64,000 nt of DNA, from positions 186,001 through 250,000 of the forward strand of contig JAEWZN010000011.1 of the NCBI GenBank assembly GCA_023395255.1, given 5' to 3'. The stretch comes from Deferribacteres bacterium. Its GTDB lineage: Bacteria; Chrysiogenota; Deferribacteres; Deferribacterales; Geovibrionaceae. Every line of letters starts with the position of its first letter. Positions within the stretch are counted from its first letter, which is position 1. Of this stretch, positions 16,072 through 25,617 are shown in pieces. The notes below the pieces were generated by a model. The model was not told the DNA's origin. It saw only the letters and a program-made list of their open reading frames with translations, and did no database searches. A program made the translations under genes and the position numbers.

Positions 16072-19000
16072 CTAAAACATCAGTTTTGTGACGGCGAACG
16101 TTGTCGCTATCTGGTACAGGATCTGCGTCACATCTTTTATATCACGCATATAACTGGGGAATTTCAGCCTTCTCGGAACAACCACAACATCCCCGGCGTT
16201 CAGTTTTACATCATGAATGTCCTTCCACCAGAAATTACTTTTTACAAACTGGTTTGAGACCACGCTGCCGTTTGCCCTGACAACGTAAATATTATTCTTA
16301 TCAGCAGACTCTGTCATGCCGCCGGAGCGGTTGAGATAGTCCGCCACTTTATTTTTATCTTTGTCATAAGCGAAGCTGGTGGCGCGGAATACTTCTCCGA
16401 CAACTGTGATTGTTGACTTTCTGGCAGGGATAAACAGTTCATCGCCGTTTTCGAGCTCAAAGTCATAGTTGCTCTTTTTCAGTTCATCAATATTTACCGC
16501 ATCGATGACCACTCTTCCCTCAGGCTCAAGCTCATCGAGCTTTTTGATGGTATTCTCAAGGTTCTTACTGAGGCTCTCGTTAGCTGCTATATCCTGAGCA
16601 GAGAGAGATGAAGCTATCTCCTGCGAGGACATGGCTGTAATCATGCTTTCCAGCCTCATTTTCATTTCTTTGAGGTTCTCTTCCTCAATCTGTCTGGTGG
16701 ATTCGCGAAGAAACTTCATCCCGTTCAGGTAAGCGTAATCTGTTGTTCCGCCCGCCCTTCTCAGGAGGTTTGAGAGCCTTTCGCCTTTGGTAATCGCATA
16801 CTCTCCGGGGAAAAGCACCTCACCGGTAACTTTAACAAGCATGTTTTCCCTGAACCCGGCTACTTCCTTGATATAAACCTGATCATACGGCTGCAGCTTA
16901 ACGCTGTAGCGATCCTTCATCACTTCATTGAGATTGACATCAATAACGCTGTATCTGGTTACCCCGTCTACGATTTCCATGCGGACTATCTCGGCGGAAT
17001 CATAGTATGCGTTGTCCTTGAGGTTTCCGGAGGAGATTATCAGGTCTTTTATGTTCATGTCTGTTGCGTATATGTATTTTCCGGGCACGTTGACCGCACC
17101 GTTTATGCTGATTGTCTTTTTAGGATTAAACTCAAAAACAGAGTGCACAAAAAGCTTATCACCGTCTCTGAGTATCAGGTTGCTTTCAGGATTTCCGTTC
17201 ATGGCATCAGAAAGGGAGATTCTCGTGAGCGCATAATTAAAGCTTTCGTCTTTAATGCGGAAGAGGTGTGCAATGTCTCTGTATGCTTCTTTTTTCAGTC
17301 CGCCTGCTTTCTTTATGAGTTCGTTCACCGTGAGGTTTTCGCTCAGGAGGTAGGAGCCTGAGTTGTTGACCTCGCCGTCCACCTCTATATAGCCTTTGGG
17401 CGAATCGGCGTATTTGGAATGAACAACCACGCTGTCATCAGCATTGAGTTCAAGCTTTCTTGCTGCTTCCGCATCTATGAACCTTGTGTAGAACTTGCCG
17501 CCTATTTTACGGACAACCTCGATATTTTCCATTGATGCATCTACCGCAAAACCCCCGGCCTTCATTATAGCATCCATAACATTTGCTATTTCAGGCATTT
17601 TGTATTTTCCGGCCGCATTTACCTCACCGCTGACACTGACAAAATTCTGCGCCTTAACCTGCTCTGCCGTGAGAATGTTTATTACGTCCATAGGCTGAAC
17701 TTCCGCGTTGTTTCCGTGGTTCTGCGGGTTTTTAAGCACTTCGCCGAGGTTGAAACCTATTATCTGTTTTGTCTTTCCTTCGCCTGTGTAGCGCTCTATA
17801 TATCCGTATTCAAGGGCTGTATTGCGTTTAAGCATATCTCTGTTGCTGAGGATGTCTGACAGTCTCATCCCTTTTTCTATGGAGTACATTCCGGTGAAGT
17901 AAACATTCCCTTTAAGCTCAACGGAGTTCGAATCAGGAATGTCTGATTCCATAACAAAAACCTTGTCGCCGTCCCTCAGTTTTGCATTTTTGAGACCTGT
18001 TCCGTAAACGTATGATTTTGTGATGACCTTTCCGTCATCAGCGAAGCTTCTTAAAAATATATTCTTTTTATAACCGCTGGCCTCTATTCCGCCTGCAAAG
18101 CGAATCAGATCAGACAGGCTTTCCCCGCTTTTCATGTCGAAAAATGCAGGAGTGCGCACCTTGCCCTCAAGGGTGACACGCATTGCTGTGCGCGGCACGA
18201 AGACCGTATCACCGGGACGGAGCAGAAAATCACCAGAACTGTCGCCGTGTATTATAAGGTTGTAGAAATCTATATTCCCCACAGTGTTTCCGCCGTTTTT
18301 AACCTGAACATTCCTGATGCTGGCACGCTCGGTAAGCCCCCCGGCCATAACTATGGCGCTGGAAATATTATTAAAACTGCTGACGGTGTAATATCCCGGA
18401 CGGGCAACCTCGCCCAGAACAAGCACCCTGATGCTGCGGACGTTTTCAACAAGCACTTCGGCGTAAACGCCTTCCATGCTTTCGAGTATGCCTTTTATTA
18501 TGTACTGAACCTCTTCAAACCTTTTGCCGGAGACCTGCACTCTTCCTGTTTCCTGCGAAATGACAGAGCCGTCGGCATTAACAGGCAAACTCAGAGTTTT
18601 AGTTAACCTTCCCCAAATGTATACCTGCAGCCTGTCGCCCGGCCCCAGAACATATTCCGAGAAGTTTATAGCATTCTGATCGGGGATGAAGTTTTCCGTG
18701 CTATTGAATATGTTATGCCCGAAGTTTTCAAGGGGCTTAATCTCTTCTGTTTTATTATCAGTCAGGTCTTCGTATCTGCCTTCAAGGATTACCGTGTCAT
18801 TATCAAGAAGCTGATACTGTGACATGCGGTAGGTGTTCTTGGGGGTATAGGTGAAGTCGGCAACCTCAGCGCCTCTGCGGTAAACTGAGATCTTCTGGAG
18901 CTTTTCAAGCTCAAGGGGACCGCCGGCTTCCGCCACTGAATCAAGGATATTAAAGTTTTTATCCACCTTATATTTATTAGGGTACTTAACAAAACCGAAC

Positions 19001-19443
19001 ACCCCTATTGTTTTTGTCTCATTGTCACTCATGTATCTGAGCTGTTTTTTGACAAAAGGATCGGAAACCGGAGGCTTAGGCGGAAAGATTGATGTTGCAT
19101 TATCCTGCAAAGGGAAGATAGTTCCGTTGTCATATCTCGGAAGATTGCGGAGGTGCGGATTACGCCTGTAGTCCTCTTCGGTCAGGTTGTCCATGTTCTT
19201 CGGAAGCTGGCTGTTCTTTATCTGGTTATTTCTGTCGGAAGCGTTTGTTTTGCCGCTTTTGTTATCAGTCTGAGTTTTGCCGCTGTTTAACTGCTCCTGA
19301 TATTTCTCCAGCAAGCTGGGGTTATTGCGCATAATTTCGAGGGTTTCGGGGCTGACATCCGCCATGTCCAACGCATAAACTTTAGAGAAGCAAACAATTG
19401 CTACACAAATAAGAACAAATGATTTTAAAAGTCTGGCTGTCAT
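16072..19443 (-). CDS. Polysaccharide export protein with multiple SLBB domains
   Basis: This 1123-residue secreted protein is three times the length of a standard Wza-type exporter. After a signal peptide (about residues 1-25) and an Asn/Gln-rich linker it has a Poly_export domain (LGPGDRLQVYIWGR near 265) and about nine SLBB-type repeats of pattern xGxVxxPGxYxxxxxxxLxxLIxxAGG. One repeat precedes the Poly_export domain and eight follow it. A roughly 80-residue helical insert (MKMRLESMITAMSSQEIAS...) lies between the last two. The start at 19443 is chosen because GGAGG lies 4-5 nt upstream; the frame extends to 19464 without support. It should form a periplasmic/outer-membrane conduit with the Wzi-like protein. 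No Wzc-type kinase is nearby. Confidence 0.88.
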   Translation of the reverse strand: MTARLLKSFVLICVAIVCFSKVYALDMADVSPETLEIMRNNPSLLEKYQEQLNSGKTQTDNKSGKTNASDRNNQIKNSQLPKNMDNLTEEDYRRNPHLRNLPRYDNGTIFPLQDNATSIFPPKPPVSDPFVKKQLRYMSDNETKTIGVFGFVKYPNKYKVDKNFNILDSVAEAGGPLELEKLQKISVYRRGAEVADFTYTPKNTYRMSQYQLLDNDTVILEGRYEDLTDNKTEEIKPLENFGHNIFNSTENFIPDQNAINFSEYVLGPGDRLQVYIWGRLTKTLSLPVNADGSVISQETGRVQVSGKRFEEVQYIIKGILESMEGVYAEVLVENVRSIRVLVLGEVARPGYYTVSSFNNISSAIVMAGGLTERASIRNVQVKNGGNTVGNIDFYNLIIHGDSSGDFLLRPGDTVFVPRTAMRVTLEGKVRTPAFFDMKSGESLSDLIRFAGGIEASGYKKNIFLRSFADDGKVITKSYVYGTGLKNAKLRDGDKVFVMESDIPDSNSVELKGNVYFTGMYSIEKGMRLSDILSNRDMLKRNTALEYGYIERYTGEGKTKQIIGFNLGEVLKNPQNHGNNAEVQPMDVINILTAEQVKAQNFVSVSGEVNAAGKYKMPEIANVMDAIMKAGGFAVDASMENIEVVRKIGGKFYTRFIDAEAARKLELNADDSVVVHSKYADSPKGYIEVDGEVNNSGSYLLSENLTVNELIKKAGGLKKEAYRDIAHLFRIKDESFNYALTRISLSDAMNGNPESNLILRDGDKLFVHSVFEFNPKKTISINGAVNVPGKYIYATDMNIKDLIISSGNLKDNAYYDSAEIVRMEIVDGVTRYSVIDVNLNEVMKDRYSVKLQPYDQVYIKEVAGFRENMLVKVTGEVLFPGEYAITKGERLSNLLRRAGGTTDYAYLNGMKFLRESTRQIEEENLKEMKMRLESMITAMSSQEIASSLSAQDIAANESLSKNLENTIKKLDELEPEGRVVIDAVNIDELKKSNYDFELENGDELFIPARKSTITVVGEVFRATSFAYDKDKNKVADYLNRSGGMTESADKNNIYVVRANGSVVSNQFVKSNFWWKDIHDVKLNAGDVVVVPRRLKFPSYMRDIKDVTQILYQIATTFAVTKLMF

Positions 19444-19671
19444 GGTTCCTCCGAAAATAAGCAATACTTAATTTTTAGCCCATAAACTATCTTAATACAA
19501 CTGAAAATGGTGATAAACAGTGATGTAAAAAGAAAGATTAATTTAATTCAGGAGGATGGTAACAGGATTATAACTCTCGTACTGCAAATGAAGTGATGCA
19601 AAAGCAAAGTCACTCTGAGCGGAAGCGAAGAGTCTCAAGATAAAGCAATGTTCAGACCGGACTTTTCCCAC

Positions 19672-19859
19672 GGCTCCACGGAAGGAGCCGCGCCGTGCGA
19701 AGCGAAGGTTTGCTTTGCAAGCCGCGAGCGTGTATCTAAAATTCCCATGGATGGAGGATTTTAGATTGTTAAGACAAGATGCCGCACCGTGCGAAGCGAA
19801 GGCTTGCTTTGCAAGCCGCGAGCGTGTGCCTCAAACTGACAGGATGTACGGTTTGAGGC
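19672..19859 (+). repeat. Tandem copy of the three-hairpin modular repeat (copies 1 and 2)
   Basis: This stretch contains two fused repeat units. Unit 1: hairpin I GGCTCC/GGAGCC (loop ACGGAA), linker CGCCGTGCGAAGCGAA, hairpin II GGTTTGC/GCAAGCC, linker GCGAGCGTGT. Next is a hairpin ATCTAAAAT/ATTTTAGAT whose loop carries CCATGGA, as in hairpin I of other copies. Unit 2: the linker again, hairpin II GGCTTGC/GCAAGCC, GCGAGCGTGT, then hairpin III GCCTCAAAC/GTTTGAGGC with loop core ACAGGATGT. The rest of the 19444-19872 gap holds a short dispersed repeat at about 19609-19640 (CACTCTGAGCGGAAGCGAAG). Confidence 0.8.
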
Positions 19860-19872
19860 TGGCAAACGAAAA

Positions 19873-19900
19873 AAGCCCGCCGGATTTCTTCGGCGGGCTT
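19873..19900 (-). terminator. Terminator of the porin gene
   Basis: AAGCCCGCCG pairs with CGGCGGGCTT across an 8-nt loop; on the minus strand it is followed by a T tract. It lies 35 nt beyond the porin stop. Confidence 0.9.
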
Positions 19901-19935
19901 GGGTAATTTTTAAGCTTTTCTCAGTTCAGAGTAGA

Positions 19936-21180
19936 TTAGAAAGCTACGCTGAGTGTGTGAGAAGCATAGTATACGGGGTCTGCATCGTACTGAGCAGCGC
20001 CTGAACCGATTTCGTTAACCTGAAGGTAAGCTGCTTTAACTGTGTAGTTAAGAGCTTTGTTGATCTGGTATGAAGCATACACATCAAGTTCATACAGGTT
20101 AATGTCAGCAAAGTTAGGCTGTTTGTCGTCATCGTAGTTAGAGAACGCATAAGCAAGAGCAGCACCAAGAGTAAGAGCATCGCTGTGAGCGTAGTCAGCA
20201 TACAGTTTGAAAGTTGTGAAGCCCTGAAGGTCATCGCTGCCAGTCACGCCGCCAAGTTCGTCAACTATGAAAGTTGTGTCGAAATCATCAGCATACTGAT
20301 AAGCATTGCCTGTGTCTTTGTCAACAGAACCGTAAACGAAAGCAAGTCCTGCAGTTGTTTTGCCAAGTTTAGCAAAACCGTTCACATATGCGCCGAAAAG
20401 ATTGTAATCTTTAGCGTTTGCAACGTCAGTAGATACGTCAGCATAAGCAAATTCAGACTCGAAGCCGAACATGCCAAGGTCGCCTTTAAGCATAAGTTCA
20501 AGTTTAGTTGTCTGAGTACCATCGCTGTCGCCTTTAGTGCTTGTGCTACCGCCAACACCGGGGCGAACAGTTGAAGAGTTGTTACCGTAAGTAAGGTTAG
20601 CACCGTAAGTGAAAGCGCCAGATTTGCCTACGAAGTCAACGCCGTAACCGTCGTTATCATCTTTTTCAGAATCTTCGTACTGTTTTGCATATTCAGCGTT
20701 TTTAGTTGTCTGGAAAGTAAGTTTACCAGTAGCAACGGGAACGGCAAGTTTAACTCTGTAGTTACCTTCTACGTTGTTACCGAAAGCTGTACCCCAGCCG
20801 CCTGTAGCCATAAGACCAGCGGAAAGGAGACCTGCTTTACCGAAGTCGTGCTCAAGGAAAGCTCTCTGGATAGTGAAGCCCTGCTCATCATCAGTTGTAC
20901 CAGTAGCAATCGAACTTTTTGCAACCATTCCGGGTGTTCCCCAAGTACCGTCACGGAAGTCGCCTCTTACTGTGAAGGCTGTTCCTTTGTCAACGATGAA
21001 CTTAGCCTGAACGTTACCGTCCTGTTCCCACCATGCGTCATTGCCGAGAGATTTCTTATCAACTCCGGCATTTTCAAGGTAGATACCCTTTACTTCCATG
21101 TAGCCGCTGAGTTTAACATCAGCTGCGAATGCTGTTGCAGCGAAAGCTACAACCATGAGAACTACTAAAAGTTTTCTCAT
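19936..21180 (-). CDS. Outer-membrane porin
   Basis: The 414-residue protein has a clear signal peptide (cleavage after AFA at about residue 19, mature start ADVKLSGYMEVKG). The mature sequence is beta-rich and acidic, with alternating patterns, Gly-rich loops and a C-terminal Phe (HTLSVAF) for barrel assembly. It is probably an abundant general or anion/cation-selective porin. Abundance is suggested by the good promoter, strong ribosome-binding site (AGGAGGAAAAAGG) and strong terminator. It is monocistronic. The substrate cannot be inferred. Confidence 0.85.
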   Translation of the reverse strand: MRKLLVVLMVVAFAATAFAADVKLSGYMEVKGIYLENAGVDKKSLGNDAWWEQDGNVQAKFIVDKGTAFTVRGDFRDGTWGTPGMVAKSSIATGTTDDEQGFTIQRAFLEHDFGKAGLLSAGLMATGGWGTAFGNNVEGNYRVKLAVPVATGKLTFQTTKNAEYAKQYEDSEKDDNDGYGVDFVGKSGAFTYGANLTYGNNSSTVRPGVGGSTSTKGDSDGTQTTKLELMLKGDLGMFGFESEFAYADVSTDVANAKDYNLFGAYVNGFAKLGKTTAGLAFVYGSVDKDTGNAYQYADDFDTTFIVDELGGVTGSDDLQGFTTFKLYADYAHSDALTLGAALAYAFSNYDDDKQPNFADINLYELDVYASYQINKALNYTVKAAYLQVNEIGSGAAQYDADPVYYASHTLSVAF

Positions 21181-21264
21181 CCTTTTTCCTCCTGTAGGTT
21201 TTTACTGTTTAAAAGGTTACCCTTTTTACTTCCACACCATTAACTCAAACCCAAATACTGTTAA

Positions 21265-21293
21265 AAACTAGCACAGCATTTGAGTAATGTCAA
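21265..21293 (-). promoter_or_regulatory. Predicted sigma-70-type promoter of the porin gene
   Basis: On the minus strand TTGACA (21288-21293) and TAGTTT (21265-21270) are separated by 17 nt, placing the start site about 75 nt before the ATG. Confidence 0.65.
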
Positions 21294-21532
21294 CATTAAC
21301 AAGAACTACCACATACGGCATTTATAAGTCAACGTTTTTTTTAACCTAAGCATGTATACGAAAGAGTGTATCTCAAAGCCGGCCAGCCCGCAATTCAAAT
21401 TAATGTAAAACCGCAGTATGTATATTGTTAAACCCGGTATTAAACGACTTTAATACAGTTCGGCACTTTTATTTAATACTTTAGGGGAATTATTTATGAG
21501 ATTCTTCACTGCGTTCAGAATGAAACTGTCAC

Positions 21533-21626
21533 GGCTCCACGGAAGGAGCCCCGCCGTGCGGAGCGAAGGCAGGTTAACCCTGCCGCGAGCGTGTGCCTCA
21601 AACTGACAGGATGTGCGGTTTGAGGC
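21533..21626 (+). repeat. Three-hairpin modular repeat, copy 3, between degenerate direct repeats
   Basis: Hairpin I is GGCTCC/GGAGCC with loop ACGGAA, followed by linker CGCCGTGCGGAGCGAA, hairpin II GGCAGG/CCTGCC, linker GCGAGCGTGT and hairpin III GCCTCAAAC/GTTTGAGGC with ACAGGATGT in the loop. It is flanked by related sequences at about 21498-21524 and 21637-21661 (GAGATTC...CACTGYGTTCAGAATGA), 139 bp apart. The remainder of the 21294-21890 gap contains further dispersed repeats: an AGCGACGAAGCAATCTC block near 21677, a CACTCTGAGCGGACAGTGAA block near 21752 and paired CCTCC/GGAGG and CCTTT/AAAGG motifs at 21786-21880. No gene is seen there. Confidence 0.8.
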
Positions 21627-21890
21627 TGGCAAAAAAGAGATTCCACTGTGTTCAGAATGACGTGGCGGTACGAGAAGTGTAGCGACGAAGCAATCTCAAG
21701 AGAGACTGCCGCGTCAAGCTCACGCTCTCCTCGCAGTTGACGTAAAACATAGTCACTCTGAGCGGACAGTGAAGAGTCTCGAACAGCCCATCCCCCGCCC
21801 TCCTTACATAACCATGAGGAGGGATTTTGCCTTATTATCAACAGTTTCACCCTTTAAAAAGGGGGACTGAGGGGGATTTACTGAAATATG

Positions 21891-23495
21891 TTATTTCGTT
21901 TCGATATACTCTATCTGGCTTGTGGCCTTCCGGAAAATACCGCCTGATATGTTGCGCAGCATAAAGAGATATGTTCTTCCGTACTCCTCATACATATAAT
22001 AGTCCACAATAACAGGCTCTTTCAGGTCTGATTCCCACACCTTTGACATGGTTTTGCCTTCCCAGCCGTAAACAGCGAAGGCTGAGCCTTTGTAAGAGAA
22101 GGTATTGGGCAGCATGGACGACATGGACTGGTTTTTGATCAGATACAGTCTTCCGTCCGTATTGACAAATATGCGTCCTTTAATATATTGCCTCTGTTCC
22201 ATAATCTCAAAGGCATCTATATCCTTGACCTTCTGCGTGGCTTTCCTTATAGCCTGTTCCTGATGGAGGTTTATAAATTTAGGTGTCTGGCTGAACTGCT
22301 CAACACTTTCGAAGGTCTGTTTGCCGTCTTTCTCCACAATAATTTTGTTATCATCATTTATATATACCGGGCTCATGCTGCCATCGCCGTTTACATCAGC
22401 ATATCCGAAGCCGAAAAGCTTTTTATTGGCCGAACCGGGGATTGCTTCGCCCCTTACGTAGCTGCCTTTGTACTCAAGTTTCTGTATCTGCCCCACGAAG
22501 CTGCCGTCTGTTGCAAGCCTCTGGGTGAGCACCACCTTTTTGCCTTTGTCGTAGCTGACTCTGGAAAAAAAGGGGAGCTTCTCTGCTTTCAGAACAAACC
22601 TTGCGCCGTCATACTCATAAACGTTTGTTTTCGCAAACTTGTCATACTCAAGCCATGAAACCAGCACTTCCTCTATGCCGTTGCCGTCCAGATCAGCACT
22701 GTCCACAGAAACAATGAAAGTTATCCCTGCGGGCTTGAGTTCTGCCTTTTTCTCAAAGGCTTTTCCGGTGAATTTATAGAAATCCACCTGAGTCTTACTC
22801 GAAACTGCGGCGAATATCTCTTCCTTGTTAATCATATGGCCGACTGTCATGGTGTCATATTCCGCTTCCAGAAACTCGCTCTGGAAGGAGTCTCTGGTGA
22901 GTCTGCCGGAATCAGCCGCCTCAATATCCGAATAATAGGCGCTTGCGATCAGGGTTCCGGATTTCGTGTCCCTCGCTTCAAGGGATATGCCGCCTTTTTC
23001 ATCCTGAGTGAAAACAAGAGCTATTGCTGCGGAATCCTTAAGGGTTATATTAGGAACCTTCGCCACATCCTCCTTAAGCAGGAGCTCTATACGGGTGGGA
23101 ACATTCACGGTTTTTACAGCAACCTCAACCGGAGGATTAAGCACTGCGGCATCACCGACCTTTACCACTGCTTTTTTATCGGAAAGCTCCAGCTCGGAGT
23201 AGCCTTCGAACACGTTTTTCACAACCGCATCGCTGATCAGGACTTTTTTTCTGCCCAGAACCTGCTTGGTTATAGGGTGCGTTATCTCCTCGCCTTCTCT
23301 GTAAACTTTCAGGACAAGCCCCGGATAAACGTTTGAGGCAGAGCCCAGATCCGAATAGATCACGCTGCCGTCAACACTGACCACATATCCGCCCATCCTG
23401 CTGAAAAGCGAATTTACATCCGAGGCGACTTTCTCAAACCTTGCCTGAGCGGCTAAGGGTAAGAGAATAAGAATAAGTACCAGTAATTTTCTCAT
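21891..23495 (-). CDS. Secreted FG-GAP/VCBS-like repeat protein
   Basis: A signal peptide of about 18 residues (LLPLAAQA) precedes a roughly 515-residue periplasmic or surface protein. Two calcium-loop-like segments, DSADLDGNGIEEVLVSW near residue 268 and YADVNGDGSMSPVYI near 365, match FG-GAP/VCBS-type beta-propeller blades. The N-terminal 120 residues resemble a small beta domain with no clear family. It begins 8 nt after hslU, so it is transcribed with the heat-shock protease genes. The exact role is unknown; the linkage to hslUV may be accidental or reflect envelope stress. Confidence 0.75.
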   Translation of the reverse strand: MRKLLVLILILLPLAAQARFEKVASDVNSLFSRMGGYVVSVDGSVIYSDLGSASNVYPGLVLKVYREGEEITHPITKQVLGRKKVLISDAVVKNVFEGYSELELSDKKAVVKVGDAAVLNPPVEVAVKTVNVPTRIELLLKEDVAKVPNITLKDSAAIALVFTQDEKGGISLEARDTKSGTLIASAYYSDIEAADSGRLTRDSFQSEFLEAEYDTMTVGHMINKEEIFAAVSSKTQVDFYKFTGKAFEKKAELKPAGITFIVSVDSADLDGNGIEEVLVSWLEYDKFAKTNVYEYDGARFVLKAEKLPFFSRVSYDKGKKVVLTQRLATDGSFVGQIQKLEYKGSYVRGEAIPGSANKKLFGFGYADVNGDGSMSPVYINDDNKIIVEKDGKQTFESVEQFSQTPKFINLHQEQAIRKATQKVKDIDAFEIMEQRQYIKGRIFVNTDGRLYLIKNQSMSSMLPNTFSYKGSAFAVYGWEGKTMSKVWESDLKEPVIVDYYMYEEYGRTYLFMLRNISGGIFRKATSQIEYIETK

Positions 23496-23503
23496 GAGTT
23501 ATC

Positions 23504-24859
23504 CTATAAAACGTATTTGCTGAGATCCCTGTCCTCGACTATACCCCTGAGGTGATTCTCAACATATGTGTCGTCTATCATTATATCTTTTTCCGATGTG
23601 TCCGGAGCTTCGAAGGAGATCTCCTCCAGAAGCTTTTCAAGTATGGTGTGGAGCCTTCTGGCACCGATGTTCTCCAGTGAGCGGTTAACCTCAGTGGCTA
23701 TCTCAGCTATTTTCATTATGCCGGAATCCGCAAACTCAACACTCACTCCGTCCGCCCTGAGCAGCGCCTCATACTGCCTTGTGAGGGCATTTTCCGGTTC
23801 TTTCAGTATGCGGATGAAGTCCTCCGTTTCCAGTGAATCCATCTCAACCCTTATGGGAAAGCGCCCCTGAAGCTCAGGGATAAGGTCGGAAGGTTTCGCC
23901 ATGTGGAAAGCTCCCGCTGCGATGAAAAGTATGTGAGAGGTGTTGACCATGCCGTGTTTGGTGTTCACTGTGGAGCCCTCGACAATGGGGAGCAGATCCC
24001 TCTGCACACCCTCGCGGGAGACATCGCCACCTTTGTGTGCAGCCCCTTCGCGGGCACAGATCTTGTCTATTTCATCAAGGAAGATAATGCCCGTCTGCTC
24101 CACACGGCGCAGGGCATCCTTTTTCACATCTTCCATATCTATAAGCCTGGCCGCCTCTTCCATTTCGATAACGGTTCTGGCTTCCTTAACCTTCATTTTG
24201 CGTTTTTTCTTCCTGTTCGGGAACATGTTTTTCATCATGTCCCCTATATTCATCCCAAGCTCGTCCATGCCCATGTTGGTGAGCACTTCCACCTGCGGGC
24301 CCTGCTCCTCCACATCAGTTTCGATCTCGCGTTCCTCAAGCTCGCCCGCTGCCAGCATTCTGCGGAATTTCTCGCGGGTGGATGAATCGGAGCTTTCCTC
24401 CGAGAAGCCGGGTTTTTTGGGCAGGAGAATGTCAAGGAGCCGCTCCTCCGCATTGCGCCTGGCCTTTTCCAGAACTGCGTCCTTTTTCTCAGCCTTTACC
24501 ATGGCTATGGCTATCTCAACCAGATCGCGCACCATGCTCTCAACATCACGCCCCACATAGCCCACCTCGGTGAACTTGCTGGCCTCTATCTTCATAAACG
24601 GTGCTCCGGCAAGCTTGGCAAGCCTTCTGGCGACCTCGGTCTTACCCACACCGGTGGGGCCGATGAGGATTATATTTTTCGGTGAAATCTCCTCCTGAAG
24701 CTTATCAGGAAGCTGAAGTCTGCGCCATCTGTTGCGCAGGGCAACAGCCACGGCCTTTTTGGCGTTTTTCTGGCCGACTACGTATTTATCAAGCTCTTCC
24801 ACAATCTGTTTCGGCGTAAGCGCACCCTGCGCTGCCATCAGACTCTGATCGGTTTTCAT
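23504..24859 (-). CDS. hslU: HslU, ATPase subunit of the HslUV protease
   Basis: This 451-residue AAA+ unfoldase feeds unfolded proteins to HslV. The Walker A motif GPTGVGKTE is near residue 66 and Walker [11 protein letters not shown] near 259. Between them is the family-specific I domain (about 110-240), here with a basic KKKRKMK stretch and a Met-rich [17 protein letters not shown] segment. The C-terminus DLSKYVL matches the tail that inserts into HslV. It lies 2 nt after hslV and is clearly co-transcribed. The Lon/ClpX families lack the I domain, so the call is firm. Confidence 0.97.
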   Translation of the reverse strand: MKTDQSLMAAQGALTPKQIVEELDKYVVGQKNAKKAVAVALRNRWRRLQLPDKLQEEISPKNIILIGPTGVGKTEVARRLAKLAGAPFMKIEASKFTEVGYVGRDVESMVRDLVEIAIAMVKAEKKDAVLEKARRNAEERLLDILLPKKPGFSEESSDSSTREKFRRMLAAGELEEREIETDVEEQGPQVEVLTNMGMDELGMNIGDMMKNMFPNRKKKRKMKVKEARTVIEMEEAARLIDMEDVKKDALRRVEQTGIIFLDEIDKICAREGAAHKGGDVSREGVQRDLLPIVEGSTVNTKHGMVNTSHILFIAAGAFHMAKPSDLIPELQGRFPIRVEMDSLETEDFIRILKEPENALTRQYEALLRADGVSVEFADSGIMKIAEIATEVNRSLENIGARRLHTILEKLLEEISFEAPDTSEKDIMIDDTYVENHLRGIVEDRDLSKYVL

Positions 24860-24861
24860 AT

Positions 24862-25392
24862 CTATAATTCCTCAACTATTATGTTCCTGTTGGTGTAGAT
24901 GCAGATGTCGCCCGCTATCTCCAATGACTTCCTGACTATTTCCGCGGCGGAAAGTTCCGTGTTTTCCGTGAGCGCAACGGCTGCGGACTGTGCAAAAGGC
25001 CCGCCGGAACCGATGGCAGCCACACCGTTATTCGGTTCCACAACATCGCCGTTGCCGGTGATTATGTACACTGCGTCCCCTCCGGCGACAACCATCATCG
25101 CCTCCAGTCTGCGGAGGTATCTGTCCGTGCGCCAGTCCTTGGCGAGTTCCACGGCTGCGCGCAGAAGCTGGCCTCCGAATGTCTCAAGCTTAGCCTCGAA
25201 ACGCTCCATAAGAGTGAAAGCGTCCGCCGTGGAGCCTGCGAAGCCGCACAGCACTTTATCGTTATAGACTCTTCTTACCTTCTTTGCATTGTGCTTCATC
25301 ACGGTGTTTCCGAAAGTGACCTGTCCGTCCGCACCTATGGCTGTTCTGCCGTTTTTTCTGACCGCTATGACCGTTGTTCCTCTAATTTCCAT
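24862..25392 (-). CDS. hslV: HslV, peptidase subunit of the HslUV protease
   Basis: This 176-residue proteasome-beta-like threonine protease forms the HslV dodecamer. The sequence [25 protein letters not shown] shows the catalytic Thr6 exposed after removal of a five-residue leader. The Lys of the active site is in the [20 protein letters not shown] stretch. It is the first gene of the hslV-hslU-FG-GAP operon. Length and conserved residues are normal for the family. Confidence 0.97.
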   Translation of the reverse strand: MEIRGTTVIAVRKNGRTAIGADGQVTFGNTVMKHNAKKVRRVYNDKVLCGFAGSTADAFTLMERFEAKLETFGGQLLRAAVELAKDWRTDRYLRRLEAMMVVAGGDAVYIITGNGDVVEPNNGVAAIGSGGPFAQSAAVALTENTELSAAEIVRKSLEIAGDICIYTNRNIIVEEL

Positions 25393-25617
25393 AATCCGTT
25401 CCCTGCTGAGTTAAAAGCTGTTCCTGAGATTTTGACAAGCCCTAATAAGGTACAAAAAACCGCATCTTATGACAAGCCGTTATATACAATATAGGAAATT
25501 TGGGCAGCATTTATGTTCAGAATCCGTCTGAAATCAGCGGTTTACTTTCAACATGAATAAAAGTATAGTTGGGGTTTGAGGAGATGCGGTATAAATGCGC
25601 GCTTTTACGGTCGGATA

